From positions 1 to 64,000 of the forward strand of contig JAAZZB010000044.1 of the NCBI GenBank assembly GCA_014239365.1: a DNA stretch of 64,000 nt, in the 5' to 3' direction. The translations under genes and the position numbers were made by a program. Below, in pieces: positions 27,351-37,447 of the stretch. The DNA is from Verrucomicrobiia bacterium (GTDB lineage: Bacteria; Verrucomicrobiota; Verrucomicrobiia; Limisphaerales; UBA1100). Numbering within the stretch: position 1 is the stretch's first letter; each line of letters starts with the position of its first letter. Below the pieces are notes generated by a model that was given only the letters and a program-made list of their open reading frames with translations, was not told the origin of the DNA and searched no databases.

Positions 27351-29522
27351 TCAATTACGCTGGCGAGCCATTCGGCGTTGGAGCAGCAGCTCGCCAAACA
27401 ACAAAATCAAAACAAGGATGAACAGCGGTTTCCAAATTTCCTGACCGAAGCGCCGCGTGTGATCCAGCGCGCGGTAATCCTCCACGCTGCTGACGAGATC
27501 AGCCTTCAATTCATCGGCCACTTGTTGGCGTTCGTCCGCTTCGAGCTGTTGCAGATTACTTTCCACGCGGCTGGTGTTCACCACAAAATGGATTGGTTTT
27601 TTGTCCGGGCCGGTCATCGAGTACAGCCCCGGACGGCCCGTGCCGGAAAATTCCGCCACGCCTTTGCTGCCGCGCGATTCGATGGCGAGCTCGGTGATTT
27701 TTCCCTGCGTGTCGCGCATCGTGGCGGTTTGGCCAATTTCTTCCGGCGGAAAAAACGCCACCGCCGAACTGCCCACGCCGAGGTTGCGTGGCGGGAACAG
27801 TGACGAGGCGAGGTACGTGCAAAGCCGCTGCGTCAACGGCACAAAAAACGGACGGCCCGGCAAGTTGTTCCACGCCTCATCGCAGGAAGTGGCGCAGAAA
27901 AATACGCGGCCTTCGTTGAAGCGTTTCTCCAGCAAAAACGGATCGCCGCTTTCGAGCATCGCGTGCATTCGCACCAACGGATTATCCGGCTGAGCGAGCG
28001 TGCGAAACCACTTCGTGATTTCCGCGTCGGCGGGCGTGCCGTTGCGGGGATCGTTGAACAGATTGAGCGGCGCGTGCTCGAAGCGCTGCGCGCGAATGCG
28101 GGTGAACGGCTCCGGCTCGCGGCTAAGGTCGGCCAATTCCGTAAGCGGCGCGGGCAACATTCCGGCGGCGTGCAGGGTTTCGTTGTACCATTTCACATCA
28201 ATTTTATCGCCGGGAAAAATCAGCACCCCGCCGCCATCGCGCACGAAACTTTGCACGTCAACCAATTGCTTGGGCGTGAGCCGCGCGACGTTGGCGAGCA
28301 CCACCACCCGCGCATCGCCAATGGCCGCGGCGCTGAAGCCGGCGGTGCGGATGACGCGCACTTCGAGCAGGTCGGCCAGTTTTTTTTCACCGGGCTTTGC
28401 GGGCGCACCGGCTTCGCGATAAGGTTGCAGTGCGATTTGCAGAAAATCAGTTTCGCTTTCCAACGGGTTGGGGCTGGGATCGCCATCCACCACCAGCACC
28501 GGCACGCGTTCCCAAACGGGGATGCTCACGCGAAAGGTGTTGTCCGCTTTCAAACTATCGGCATCGGCGCTGACCTCCACGACGTGCGAGCCGGGCGAAT
28601 CAAATTGATGCGTGAACAGCACCTGCCGTTTTTGGCCGGCGTCCAGCGGGATTTGCGTGGTGTGTGCCACCTTGCCGTCCACGCGGCACACGACCTTCAG
28701 TGAGTCGTGCCCGCGCTCTCCATAATTGCGCAGCGTGGCGCGCACTTGCAACGTCTGGTTCATCCCCAACACGCGCGGCGAAAAACTCACGGTCTCCACG
28801 CACACATTCTCGCGCCCTTCCGCGCCGGTGTGAAAGAGCGTGAGCCGCGGCGCCAACTCCTGCGCGGCCAACCGCTCCGCTGCACGCTGCCGCAGCGTGG
28901 CTTCCTCGGGCGACCAACTGATGCGCTGGAAATCGCTGATGACAATAATCTCGCGCTGCGCGTGGCTCATATTGCGCGAGAGCGCCGAGGCCACATCGAA
29001 TGCAGAGGGCACCTCGGCTTTGCCGTAGCCGGCCTCAAGCGCTTTCAAATCTTCCGCCACGCGTTTGGTGTTGAACACGCCCGAATCGTAAAGCGGCGAA
29101 TTGGTGCCGCTCATCAACACCACGCTTACATCCGAGCCGCGCTGCAAATCGGCCACCAAATCGGCGGCTTGATTTTGTGCGTTCTCAAAATTAGTGCCGC
29201 CGGTGGCGCGGAAATCCTGCGAGTAGGAATTATCAATCACCACCACCAGCGAAGTTTTGGCGTCGTTCCACAATGCCGCCGCGCCGGTGAGCCCCGGCCG
29301 CGCCATACACAGCGCGAGGAAAACCGGAATGCAAATGCGCAGCAGGAGCAACAGCCAGTTTTCGATGCGCAGGCGGCGCTGTTGTTTTTGCAACGTCAAC
29401 TCGATGAGATGCATCGCGCCCCAGCGCACTTCGCGCGGTTTGCTGCGGCTGATGAGATGCACGATGATGGGGATGGCGCCCGCCGCCACGCCGCCCACCA
29501 AAAGTATGTTTAGGAAATTCAT
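27351..29522 (-). CDS. BatA-type (aerotolerance N-terminal domain) membrane VWA protein
   Basis: 723 residues. The N-terminus (MNFLNILLVGGVAAGAIPIIVHL, then SKPREVRWGAMHLI) is the BatA/aerotolerance-regulator N-terminal module, followed by a second helix (LLLLLRICIPVFLALC). SLVVVIDNSYSQDFR is a VWA-type DxSxS motif. The middle resembles CARDB-like beta domains (RATLRNYGERGHDSLKV) and an amidotransferase-like fold (VVLANVARLTPKQLVDVQSFVRDGG). It ends with a helix (LFILVLILLFGELLLQ). It overlaps the DUF58 gene by 4 bases (ATGA). In related operons the Bat/MoxR proteins act in envelope stress tolerance or metal-cofactor assembly. Confidence 0.85.
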   Translation of the reverse strand: MNFLNILLVGGVAAGAIPIIVHLISRSKPREVRWGAMHLIELTLQKQQRRLRIENWLLLLLRICIPVFLALCMARPGLTGAAALWNDAKTSLVVVIDNSYSQDFRATGGTNFENAQNQAADLVADLQRGSDVSVVLMSGTNSPLYDSGVFNTKRVAEDLKALEAGYGKAEVPSAFDVASALSRNMSHAQREIIVISDFQRISWSPEEATLRQRAAERLAAQELAPRLTLFHTGAEGRENVCVETVSFSPRVLGMNQTLQVRATLRNYGERGHDSLKVVCRVDGKVAHTTQIPLDAGQKRQVLFTHQFDSPGSHVVEVSADADSLKADNTFRVSIPVWERVPVLVVDGDPSPNPLESETDFLQIALQPYREAGAPAKPGEKKLADLLEVRVIRTAGFSAAAIGDARVVVLANVARLTPKQLVDVQSFVRDGGGVLIFPGDKIDVKWYNETLHAAGMLPAPLTELADLSREPEPFTRIRAQRFEHAPLNLFNDPRNGTPADAEITKWFRTLAQPDNPLVRMHAMLESGDPFLLEKRFNEGRVFFCATSCDEAWNNLPGRPFFVPLTQRLCTYLASSLFPPRNLGVGSSAVAFFPPEEIGQTATMRDTQGKITELAIESRGSKGVAEFSGTGRPGLYSMTGPDKKPIHFVVNTSRVESNLQQLEADERQQVADELKADLVSSVEDYRALDHTRRFGQEIWKPLFILVLILLFGELLLQRRMARQRN

Positions 29523-30418
29523 ACGGCAAGTTGCCGCTGCCGCAAGCATCGGGCGAGGGCGTCGGTGATGGGTTCGGCGGTGCTCATCGGCACGAGGTCG
29601 ATACGATGGCGTTGGCAACCGGTCTTGAGTGCCTCGCGGAATTGCCGAAGGTTGTCGAGATACGCGACGCGAAAACTGGCGGGATCCAACGTGCGAAACG
29701 CGCCGAGCGATTCAAGGTTTTCAAAACGCGTCCACGCGCTAAAGGGAAACTCGATTTCATCCGGATCCAATATGTGAAAGAGCACCACCTCGTGCGAGGC
29801 TTGGCGAAAATGTGCGAGCGATTGCAGCAACGCGCGTTGGTCGGAAAAGCCGTCGGTGAAAATAAAAATCATCCCGCGCCGTTGCAATCGCGGCATCAGT
29901 TTCTGGAAAATTTTTGCCAAATCCGTTTCGCCGCCGGGACGCGATTCGATCATCGTTTGATAAAGCAAACGCAAATGACTCGTGCTGGAACGCGGCGGAA
30001 TGAAGCTGCGAATTTGATCATCGAAGGTCACCATCCCCACGCTGTCACTTTGGCGGATGATGATCTGCGCGATGCACGCGGCGAGCTTCATCGCATACTG
30101 GCATTTGCTGATGCCGCCTTCGCGCGCGTAATCCATACTACCGCTGCAATCCACCAACAACGTGGCGCGCAGACTGGTTTCCTCCTCGTACTCGCGAATA
30201 TAATAACGATCGGTTTTGCCGAACACCTTCCAGTCCACGCGGCGGGTGTCGTCGCCCTGCACGTACTCGCGATGCTGCGCGAACTCGATGCTGAAGCCTT
30301 TGTGCGGCGAACGATGTTGGCCGGAGATCGCGCCTTCCACCGCCTGCCGCGCAAACAGATTCAAGTTTGCGATGCTCTGCAGCTCATCGGGCTGCAGGAG
30401 TTGACTGACTTGCGTCAT
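29519..30418 (-). CDS. DUF58 domain protein
   Basis: 299 residues, cytoplasmic VWA-like protein of the DUF58 family, the usual partner of MoxR ATPases. The signature GDDTRRVDWKVFGKTDRYYIREYEEE is followed by LLVDCSGSMDY (MIDAS DxSxS) and FIFTDGFSDQ. It starts 15 bases after moxR and overlaps the BatA-like gene. The expected role is to link the ATPase to the membrane VWA proteins encoded downstream. Confidence 0.92.
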   Translation of the reverse strand: MTQVSQLLQPDELQSIANLNLFARQAVEGAISGQHRSPHKGFSIEFAQHREYVQGDDTRRVDWKVFGKTDRYYIREYEEETSLRATLLVDCSGSMDYAREGGISKCQYAMKLAACIAQIIIRQSDSVGMVTFDDQIRSFIPPRSSTSHLRLLYQTMIESRPGGETDLAKIFQKLMPRLQRRGMIFIFTDGFSDQRALLQSLAHFRQASHEVVLFHILDPDEIEFPFSAWTRFENLESLGAFRTLDPASFRVAYLDNLRQFREALKTGCQRHRIDLVPMSTAEPITDALARCLRQRQLAV

Positions 30419-30433
30419 TGAAAAAAATCAAAC

Positions 30434-31597
30434 TCACAAGGCCGCGGCCGCCGGCATTTGCGGCACGGCTTGGAGCACTTTATCGATGATGTGATTCACC
30501 GTGATGCCCTCCGCTTCGGCACTGAAAGTCGGCACAATGCGATGGCGCAACACCGGATGCGCCAGCGCCGCGATGTCCTCGGGCGTGACGTGAAAGCGTC
30601 CTTTCAAAATCGCACGCACTTTGCCGCCGAGGATGAGTTGCTGACACGCCCGCGGGCCGGGACCCCAGCTGATGAGTTCGCGCGTGAAGGGCAACGCCTC
30701 GGCGTCATCGGGACGACAACGCCGCACGAGATCGAGCACGTATTGGTTCACGTGCTCGGGCACGGGCACTTTGCGCACGATTTTTTGGCACTGCACAATT
30801 TCCGCGCCGGAGATGACCGATTGGATAGATGCAGAAAACGCGCCGGTGGTGCGCTTGATGATTTCCGCTTCCTCGGCTTTGTCGGGGTAATCCACTTTCA
30901 CGTGGAACATAAAGCGATCCTTCTGCGCCTCGGGCAGTGGATACGTGCCTTCCTGTTCAACCGGATTTTGCGTGGCCAGCACGAAGAAGGGTTCTTCGAG
31001 CGTGTACGTGGTGCCGCCGGTGGTGACGGAATGTTCCTGCATCGCCTCGAGCAACGCGGCTTGGGTTTTCGGGGGAGAGCGGTTGATCTCATCTGCCAAA
31101 ACCATTTGGGCAAAAATCGGGCCGCGCAAAAACACCAACGTGCGCCGGCCTTCGGCATCCTGCTGAATGACATCCGTGCCGGTGATGTCCGCCGGCATCA
31201 AGTCGGGCGTAAACTGCACGCGCCGGAAAGAAAGATTGAGCGCCTCGGAAAGGCATTTCACCATATACGTTTTGGCAAGACCCGGCACGCCCTCGAGCAA
31301 ACAATGGCTGCGCGCGAAAATGGCAATGATGATTTGCTCGATGACGGCGTTCTGCCCGACGATCGCTTTGCCCACCTCTGTGGTCATACTGCGATACGCG
31401 GCAGCGAGCTTCTCGGCCAGTTGCTCATCGCTCGCGCCGGCCATCGAGCGCGGCACGGATTCAGCGGACGCAGCGGCGCTCACGGCAGGCACCACGAGCA
31501 GGGTATTGCAAGTGGGGCATTTGAGTTGGGATCCGGCGGCGGTATCTTCCACCGTCAAATCCATCGAACACGCGGGGCATTTAATAACCATCTCCAT
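30434..31597 (-). CDS. moxR: MoxR-family AAA+ ATPase with N-terminal zinc ribbon
   Basis: 387 residues. An N-terminal zinc-ribbon-like unit (KCPACSMDL...[10 protein letters not shown]) precedes a MoxR AAA+ core: [12 protein letters not shown], Walker [22 protein letters not shown], Walker [15 protein letters not shown], sensor [22 protein letters not shown]. MoxR proteins are chaperone-like ATPases. I chose the ATG at 31597, preceded by GGGGAG at a suitable distance. The ribbon is not part of the usual MoxR core and may be a recruitment module. It is the first gene of a seven-gene minus-strand operon that runs to 16825. Confidence 0.93.
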   Translation of the reverse strand: MEMVIKCPACSMDLTVEDTAAGSQLKCPTCNTLLVVPAVSAAASAESVPRSMAGASDEQLAEKLAAAYRSMTTEVGKAIVGQNAVIEQIIIAIFARSHCLLEGVPGLAKTYMVKCLSEALNLSFRRVQFTPDLMPADITGTDVIQQDAEGRRTLVFLRGPIFAQMVLADEINRSPPKTQAALLEAMQEHSVTTGGTTYTLEEPFFVLATQNPVEQEGTYPLPEAQKDRFMFHVKVDYPDKAEEAEIIKRTTGAFSASIQSVISGAEIVQCQKIVRKVPVPEHVNQYVLDLVRRCRPDDAEALPFTRELISWGPGPRACQQLILGGKVRAILKGRFHVTPEDIAALAHPVLRHRIVPTFSAEAEGITVNHIIDKVLQAVPQMPAAAAL

Positions 31598-31683
31598 ATG
31601 GCGTCTCCCCACAATGTGCCCGCAAATGCGCCGGAGCGCAACCTGCGAGTATTCCCAATTCAGCGAATTTCGACGTGTACGGA

Positions 31684-33159
31684 CTATTTAAGCGGCTGCA
31701 TTGTGAACGGATCGCGCAGCGGCACGTCCTTCAAACCGCCGGGGGTGAGGCTGTCGAGGTTCACCGGATGATCCGGATGCCCTTTGAGAATGACGTCTTT
31801 ATCGCCCACAATCAGAATCACCACCTTGCTCGGCGTCAGATATTTCTTCGCCACACGTTGCACATCGGCCTTGGTGACCGCTGCGAACTTGGCGCGGAAT
31901 TCTTTGTAGTGCGCCGGATTGCGCGCGCCGCGTCCGGTGAATTCTTCATCGGCAAAGGTCGCCGCCACTTTGCCTTTGGTTTCAAACGTCTCCGGAAATG
32001 TTTGGATGTAACTGCTCTTGGCCGTCACCATTTCCTTATCCGTCACCGCCTCCACCGAGATGCGGCGCATTTCCTCGAGCACAATCTGCGCCGCGTACTG
32101 CACCGTCGCTGATTTGCTTTGATACACCGCCACAAAGAGCGACGGATCATACGTGCCGCCCGGCATATACGAGCCCGCGCTATACGCCAGCCCCTCATCG
32201 GACCGCACGCGATTAGTGATGCGGCTGGTAAACCCGCCGCCGCCGAGAATGTTATTCATCACCTGCACCGCATAAAAATCCGGATGATCGCGTTGGATGC
32301 CCGGCAGCATAATATTCACGCGCCCCTGATTCACATCTTTATCCACGATATAAATCCCCGGCTTCGCGAAGCGTTTATTGGTTGGCACCGGCACCGCCGC
32401 TTTGCCTTTGAAGGGCCATTTGGAAAATAATTTTTCCAGTTTGGCCACCATCGTTTTGCGATCGAAATCGCCACTCACCGCCACCACAAAATTTTCCGGA
32501 TGAAACCACGCCTGATGAAACGCCCGCAAATCTTCCACCGTAATCGATTCCACCGAGGCCTTCGTCGGTATCACATTGCGGAAAAAATTCGGCCCGTACG
32601 CCAAGCGCAACCGCTCGCGTCGCTCGATGTTTTTCGAATCGTCATTACGCTGCTTCATCCCCTGCAATTGTTTTTGTTTATAAAGATCAAACCGGCTCTT
32701 TTGAAAACGCGGCGCCGTCAGCACCTCACGCAAAATCGCCAAGCCCTCATCGACATCTTTGGACAGCGTGTTCACGCCCACGCTGCCGGAAGTATCGCCC
32801 ACACTGCTCGAAAGCCCCGCCGCCAAAAACGCCAACCGCTCTTCCAATTCTTCCGCCGTACGCGTTTTGGTGCCGCCTTTACTGAGCAAATTCCCCATCA
32901 TTCCAGCCACGCCCGCTTTGCCTTTCGGTTCATTATACTGCCCCGTGCGGACCCTAATCGAAATACTCACCAACGGCAGCTCGCGGTTCGGCACCACAAA
33001 CGCCACCGGCCCGCTCTTCAACTGCACGCGAAATTCCGCGCCGCTTGGCGGCTCATATTTCAGCTTGGGAAATGTCAATTTCTCCGGACGATCCGGAATC
33101 TCCGCCGCATTCACAGCGAACGCTAAAGCGACGGTTAAACTTAAAATAATTTTTTTCAT
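31684..33159 (-). CDS. M16 peptidase-family protein lacking the zinc motif
   Basis: 491 residues with a signal peptide ([18 protein letters not shown]). The fold is M16 (insulinase/processing-peptidase), but the position of HxxEH reads [13 protein letters not shown], so both His and the Glu are missing. The C-terminal M16 half is typical ([24 protein letters not shown]). Such inactive subunits pair with an active one, and the active M16 protein is encoded just upstream on the same strand. The ATG at 33159 was chosen for the signal peptide. The longer frame runs through an inverted repeat. Probably periplasmic heterodimer with the 33326-35047 product. Confidence 0.87.
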   Translation of the reverse strand: MKKIILSLTVALAFAVNAAEIPDRPEKLTFPKLKYEPPSGAEFRVQLKSGPVAFVVPNRELPLVSISIRVRTGQYNEPKGKAGVAGMMGNLLSKGGTKTRTAEELEERLAFLAAGLSSSVGDTSGSVGVNTLSKDVDEGLAILREVLTAPRFQKSRFDLYKQKQLQGMKQRNDDSKNIERRERLRLAYGPNFFRNVIPTKASVESITVEDLRAFHQAWFHPENFVVAVSGDFDRKTMVAKLEKLFSKWPFKGKAAVPVPTNKRFAKPGIYIVDKDVNQGRVNIMLPGIQRDHPDFYAVQVMNNILGGGGFTSRITNRVRSDEGLAYSAGSYMPGGTYDPSLFVAVYQSKSATVQYAAQIVLEEMRRISVEAVTDKEMVTAKSSYIQTFPETFETKGKVAATFADEEFTGRGARNPAHYKEFRAKFAAVTKADVQRVAKKYLTPSKVVILIVGDKDVILKGHPDHPVNLDSLTPGGLKDVPLRDPFTMQPLK

Positions 33160-33169
33160 AATCTTGAAT

Positions 33170-33324
33170 GTGCTGCCGGCATCTTGCCGGCAGGGTTGTT
33201 GCCTGCTAAAACCATTTAAACGCAGAGAAGAAATTAGTTTCTCTATGACTCTCTGCACATTTGAGTTCAAATAACATATCGCACTTTATTCGCGCCCGAT
33301 CTGCCGGCAAGATGCCGACAGCAC
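33170..33324. repeat. Inverted repeat, family B, copy 2
   Basis: Arms at 33170-33193 and 33301-33324 match those at 4591-4661; one base differs in the right arm (GATGCCGACAGCAC). The arms are 107 bases apart. The repeat fills the gap between the two M16 genes and ends directly before the stop of the active-subunit gene, so it may shape the relative expression of the two subunits. Confidence 0.88.
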
Positions 33325-33325
33325 G

Positions 33326-35047
33326 TTACTTCTCCAATTCCCCGATGCGTTTGCGGAGGACGGCGCGAATGACTTTCATTATCGGCGGAGCCTTCGATCC
33401 GGCTTTTTCAAGCTGCTCTTCGATTTGCTGAAGCCGATCCTTCAACGAGGCCACATCTTTTTCTGAATTCACCGAGGATATAAATTTACGCGCCATCGCT
33501 TTTGACTGGCCGCTAAGACCCGCGAGCAATGGATCTTCATCGCCACCGCCGGTGCCCGGCTTGCGGGTGTAAATGGCCACCGCACGATTTTCTTTGGTGA
33601 AATATTTTTTCGCCACGCGTTGGATATCCGCGGGTGTCACGGCCTGCAGTTTGGCACCGGAAGTGTTCAGCTCACGCCAATTGCCCGTGCCTTCGGTGTG
33701 AATGATTTGCATCAGGATAGGATGATTCGACGTCAACCGCCGATACTCCGAGGCGGCAAAATTATTCTTCACCTTCTGCAATTCCTTGGCCGTCACCGGT
33801 TCGGTTTTGAGTTTCTCGATCACCGCGTGGATGGCGGCCTCCACGGCGGCAGGATCTTTGCCGTCCGCCACTTCGCCGCCGGCATTGAATTGCCCCGCGT
33901 AATGCATCCCGCGCGTCCACGCAAAGGTATCGGTGGCCAGCTTGGATTTCAGCACCAATTCCTTTTTCAAACGACCGGTGTTGCCGGTGAGGATTTTCGA
34001 CATCACCGACAGCGCGTACGTGTCCTTGTGGCCGAACGCCGGTGTGTGCCAGTAAATATCCACGTTCGGATTCGTCTCCGCCTCGGCATAAAAACGCTTC
34101 TCCGCTTTCTGCGGCATCTCCATCGTGATCACGTCCGGCACCGTTTTTTTGCCGCGCTTCAATCGGCCAAAATATTTCTGTGCCATCGCCAGCGCCTCTT
34201 TGCTTTTGAAATCGCCCACCAACACGAGCGTCAGATTTTCCGGCACATAAAACGTCGCATAAAACTCATCCGCATCCGCCTTGGAAATCGCCGGAATATC
34301 CGAAGGCCAGCCGATGATTGGCCAGCCGTACGGATGCGATTCCCAAAAGAGCGAGTTGAAGCTCTCAGAAAATTTCCCCAACGGCGTGCTCTCCGTGCGC
34401 ATCCGGCGTTCTTCAAACACCACATCACGCTCCGCATAAAATTCGCGGAACACCGGCTCCAACAGCCGCCCGCTTTCCATCCACATAAACAGCTCCAGTT
34501 TGTTGGAGGGCACGGTGATGAAATACGCCGTGTGATCGTACGTCGTGTACGCGTTCATTTTGCTGCCGCCATTGGAAGTGTAGATGCGGTCGAACTCATT
34601 CTTCACAATCACCTTGCGATGATCGTCCACGAGTTTTTTGAATTCGTCATTCAGCGCGCGCCAGCGTTTGGTTTTTTGTTCCGGATCAAACAAATCCGTA
34701 ATCTCGCCGCGCCGCCACATCGCGCGCATCTTGCGTTCCTCCGCGCGCATCAAATCCCGCACGCGCTCCTGATCGGCCATGATCTTCAGATCCTTTTTGT
34801 AATCCTTCGTGCCGAGCGTGGGCGTGCCCTTAAACATCATGTGCTCAAACAAATGCGCGATGCCCGTAATCCCCGGCCGCTCATTCACGCTCCCCACGCG
34901 CGCCACCCAACCGCCCGAAATGCTTGGCGCGTCGTGTCGTTCCACCAACAGCACCTTCATACCGTTGGCCAAAAAATGCTCCTTCACCGGCACCTGCTGA
35001 GCAGCCAGCAGCGCGGGAAACAAGAAAAGTCCCAATAAAATCCTCAT
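33326..35047 (-). CDS. M16 zinc metallopeptidase (active subunit), exported
   Basis: 573 residues with a signal peptide (MRILLGLFLFPALLAA). GIAHLFEHMMFKGTP contains the HxxEH zinc motif of M16 peptidases, and EFYAERDVVFEERRMR gives the distal Glu ligand. A long inserted helical stretch (about residues 80-150, rich in charged residues) interrupts the N-terminal half, as in some family M16B proteins. The C-terminal domain ends in a coiled-coil tail (DRLQQIEEQLEKAG). Partner of the motif-less M16 protein encoded downstream. Substrates are probably short peptides in the periplasm. Confidence 0.9.
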   Translation of the reverse strand: MRILLGLFLFPALLAAQQVPVKEHFLANGMKVLLVERHDAPSISGGWVARVGSVNERPGITGIAHLFEHMMFKGTPTLGTKDYKKDLKIMADQERVRDLMRAEERKMRAMWRRGEITDLFDPEQKTKRWRALNDEFKKLVDDHRKVIVKNEFDRIYTSNGGSKMNAYTTYDHTAYFITVPSNKLELFMWMESGRLLEPVFREFYAERDVVFEERRMRTESTPLGKFSESFNSLFWESHPYGWPIIGWPSDIPAISKADADEFYATFYVPENLTLVLVGDFKSKEALAMAQKYFGRLKRGKKTVPDVITMEMPQKAEKRFYAEAETNPNVDIYWHTPAFGHKDTYALSVMSKILTGNTGRLKKELVLKSKLATDTFAWTRGMHYAGQFNAGGEVADGKDPAAVEAAIHAVIEKLKTEPVTAKELQKVKNNFAASEYRRLTSNHPILMQIIHTEGTGNWRELNTSGAKLQAVTPADIQRVAKKYFTKENRAVAIYTRKPGTGGGDEDPLLAGLSGQSKAMARKFISSVNSEKDVASLKDRLQQIEEQLEKAGSKAPPIMKVIRAVLRKRIGELEK

Positions 35048-35148
35048 AGTACGCGCGGAAGCAAAGCAGCATTCCCCCGTGGCGTCAACGCGTAATCATA
35101 AGGAAATCAGTTATGAAAAGAAAAAGCCGAAAAGGTAGGGCGCCCCAA

Positions 35149-35197
35149 TGTAGCCCGGCCCGGTGGGCCGGGACCCGGGCCAACGGCCCGGGCTACA
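35149..35197. repeat. 49-bp palindromic repeat, family A, copy 1
   Basis: A near-palindrome that begins TGTAGCCCGGCCCGG and ends GGCCCGGGCTACA. Its last bases provide the TAG stop codon of the antiporter gene (complement of CTA at 35193-35195). Other copies: 43144, 44067 (short form), 59778, 60191. Confidence 0.93.
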
Positions 35198-36791
35198 ATT
35201 TGCGGTCCACTACTTCGCGGACTAACGACTCCATCGAATCGTAATCCAAATCACCGGCTTTTTCCAGGTCGCGGTAGACTTGTTTTTCCAGCGCGCTGAG
35301 GTGGGCGGATTCGATTTGCAGTTCGATGGTGTTGAGCGTGGGCGTGTGCTCGAGCATTTGGGCGATGCGTTTGTCGTTGGCTTGGCGGCGGGCGAGGAGT
35401 TGGCCGTGCAGCGTCTCAAAGGTTTCGTGCGAGAGAGTGCCTTTGCGTTCGGAGGATTCCAGATTATCCAGCATCACGCGGATGGCTTGGCGGCGGGCCA
35501 GCGCGAGTTCGTATTCGGTTTCCTCGGTGGTTTCGATGATGAGCCCGCCGCGTTTCATCAGCCACGCCATGGTGGTGCCCTGCAATAAAATGGACATCAA
35601 CACCACGCCGTACACGATGTTCAAGAGCATCACCCGATTCGCCTCGGCGGCAGTTCCCGCGTCGCCTTTTGCGGCCACCAACAACATCATCGCCAGCACC
35701 ATCGACAAACTACCGCGCACGCCGGCCCACGTGATGACGGGGAGCCATTCCTGTTTGAGCCGTAAATCCGCGCGCCGCACAAGGCCGTGCACGCCGAACA
35801 CAGTGATGGCCCGCACGAGAATCATGATCACAAAAAACAAAACGATCGGCACCGCTTGTTCCCATAAACCGGCCAGTTTGATTTCCAGCCCGATGAGGAT
35901 GAACACAAATGAATTGGCGACGAACGCGGCGAATTCCCAGAAGCTCACCACCTCCTCGCGCGTGGTGGGGCTCATGCCGTGCTTCACGCCCACGTTGCCG
36001 ATCATCATGCCGCACACCACCACGGCGATGACGCCCGAAGCGTGCAGCTCCATCGCCGCCACATTCGCGCCGTACGCGGCAATGACGGTGAGGGCCACCT
36101 CGATGTGTTGATCATCAAACTTACTGGTGAGATACGAAATGCCCAACCCGATGCCGAGGCCGATGGCGGTGCCGAGCAGCACCTCACGCAGGAAATCGAG
36201 CACCACTTGCAGCGCCTGCAAACTTTCCGTGGAATCCAGATGCGGCAAGGTGAGGCCGAGGTGCGCGCTGGTGATTTTCACGACGACCGCGAACACCACC
36301 ACCGCGATGCCGTCGTTAATTAAACTCTCGCCTTCAATGATAATCCCAAGCCGTTTGGACACCGTAAATTCTTTGAACAACGCCACCACCGAAATGGGAT
36401 CGGTCGCCGCCAACATCGCTGCGGCCAGCAGCACCAATTGCCAACTCAGGCCGAGCTGGAATAATTCGCCCACGCCCATAAAGAGCGCGGTGGTGAGCAC
36501 CATCCCAATGATCACCCCCGGAATAGCGAGGAACAGAATGGCGCGTTTATTGTTCAGAAACGATTTGAGGTCCACGTGAAACGCCGCCTCAAACAGCAGG
36601 ATCGGCAAAAATAATTGCAGCAATAATTCCGGCGTGAGCTTGAGGTTCATCCCCAGTTGCCCGCCCGCCGACAATGCGCTGACGATCAACCCCGCCACCA
36701 CCAACACCACCGTGTACGGCAAGCGCAAGCGCTTTGCCAAGAGCGCCATCCCGCAGGCGACCACCAAAATTGCAACAAATGAAATTGCCAT
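35193..36791 (-). CDS. CPA1-family Na+/H+ antiporter
   Basis: 532 residues, about 12 membrane helices. AAATDPISVVALFKE and IIIEGESLINDGIAVVVF are the characteristic CPA1/NhaP motifs with the ion-binding Asp residues. TWAGVRGSLSMVLAM is another conserved segment. A ~110-residue cytoplasmic C-terminal tail (from ETTEETEYELALARRQ) may regulate activity. The stop codon lies inside a 49-bp palindromic repeat, so the last residues (REVVDRKL) may have been altered by insertion of that element. Exchanges Na+ or K+ for H+ to control cytoplasmic pH. Confidence 0.93.
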   Translation of the reverse strand: MAISFVAILVVACGMALLAKRLRLPYTVVLVVAGLIVSALSAGGQLGMNLKLTPELLLQLFLPILLFEAAFHVDLKSFLNNKRAILFLAIPGVIIGMVLTTALFMGVGELFQLGLSWQLVLLAAAMLAATDPISVVALFKEFTVSKRLGIIIEGESLINDGIAVVVFAVVVKITSAHLGLTLPHLDSTESLQALQVVLDFLREVLLGTAIGLGIGLGISYLTSKFDDQHIEVALTVIAAYGANVAAMELHASGVIAVVVCGMMIGNVGVKHGMSPTTREEVVSFWEFAAFVANSFVFILIGLEIKLAGLWEQAVPIVLFFVIMILVRAITVFGVHGLVRRADLRLKQEWLPVITWAGVRGSLSMVLAMMLLVAAKGDAGTAAEANRVMLLNIVYGVVLMSILLQGTTMAWLMKRGGLIIETTEETEYELALARRQAIRVMLDNLESSERKGTLSHETFETLHGQLLARRQANDKRIAQMLEHTPTLNTIELQIESAHLSALEKQVYRDLEKAGDLDYDSMESLVREVVDRKL

Positions 36792-36824
36792 AAAATTCTA
36801 TCTCCTAACTTCTAACTTCTTCCC

Positions 36825-37346
36825 TCACATATCGTACAAACCACCATCGCGCGAATATCCTCCGCCACCCATTCCGCCTGCGCCGCCGCCTTCTTCCGGC
36901 CCCATGAATTCATCAAAAATTTCACCCATATCTTCCTCGATTTTTTCTGGGTCTTCGCCGGATTCCAATCGCTTGATGGCGTCGTTCATTTCTTTGGGCA
37001 TCGCATCGGCGGGCATGAGATCCTGCATCTTGCGCATCATATGCGCCATATGTTTGGGATTATTCTCATCCATATGCCCCATATCACGCTCCATCTCGCG
37101 CATCGCGTTTTGGACGCGGGGATCATCCATATCCGGCATGCCATCGGGTTCGCCCCCGCTGCCCCCGCCGGGCGCGGCCGCTTTGGGTTCGGCAGCGCCT
37201 TTGATGGCGGCAAACTGGCTGACTTCTTTGACCAATTTTTTGCCGCCACATTTCGGGCAAGCCGGTTTGCGCGTGGGCTTCAATCGGCGCGAGAGGAATT
37301 GAAAAATCCTCCGGCACTCAGGGCAGGCATATTCAAAAATTGGCAT
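36825..37346 (-). CDS. FmdB-type zinc-ribbon protein
   Basis: 173 residues. MPIFEYACPECRRIFQFL and ACPKCGGKKLVKEVSQF form the CxxC...CxxC ribbon of the FmdB family of putative regulatory proteins. The rest is acidic and Met-rich (MPDMDDPRVQNAMREMERDMGHMDE) with a Gly-rich tail. Function of the family is unknown. It precedes the antiporter gene by 33 bases on the same strand. Confidence 0.85.
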   Translation of the reverse strand: MPIFEYACPECRRIFQFLSRRLKPTRKPACPKCGGKKLVKEVSQFAAIKGAAEPKAAAPGGGSGGEPDGMPDMDDPRVQNAMREMERDMGHMDENNPKHMAHMMRKMQDLMPADAMPKEMNDAIKRLESGEDPEKIEEDMGEIFDEFMGPEEGGGAGGMGGGGYSRDGGLYDM

Positions 37347-37447
37347 CGAAATAAAATGACCTTGCGTCGCCCCTAATTTTCACCAACCCACCCCGCACGT
37401 CAAGTGGGTTGGATTGACAATTGGCCATTCACAGATTAGGTTGCGGA

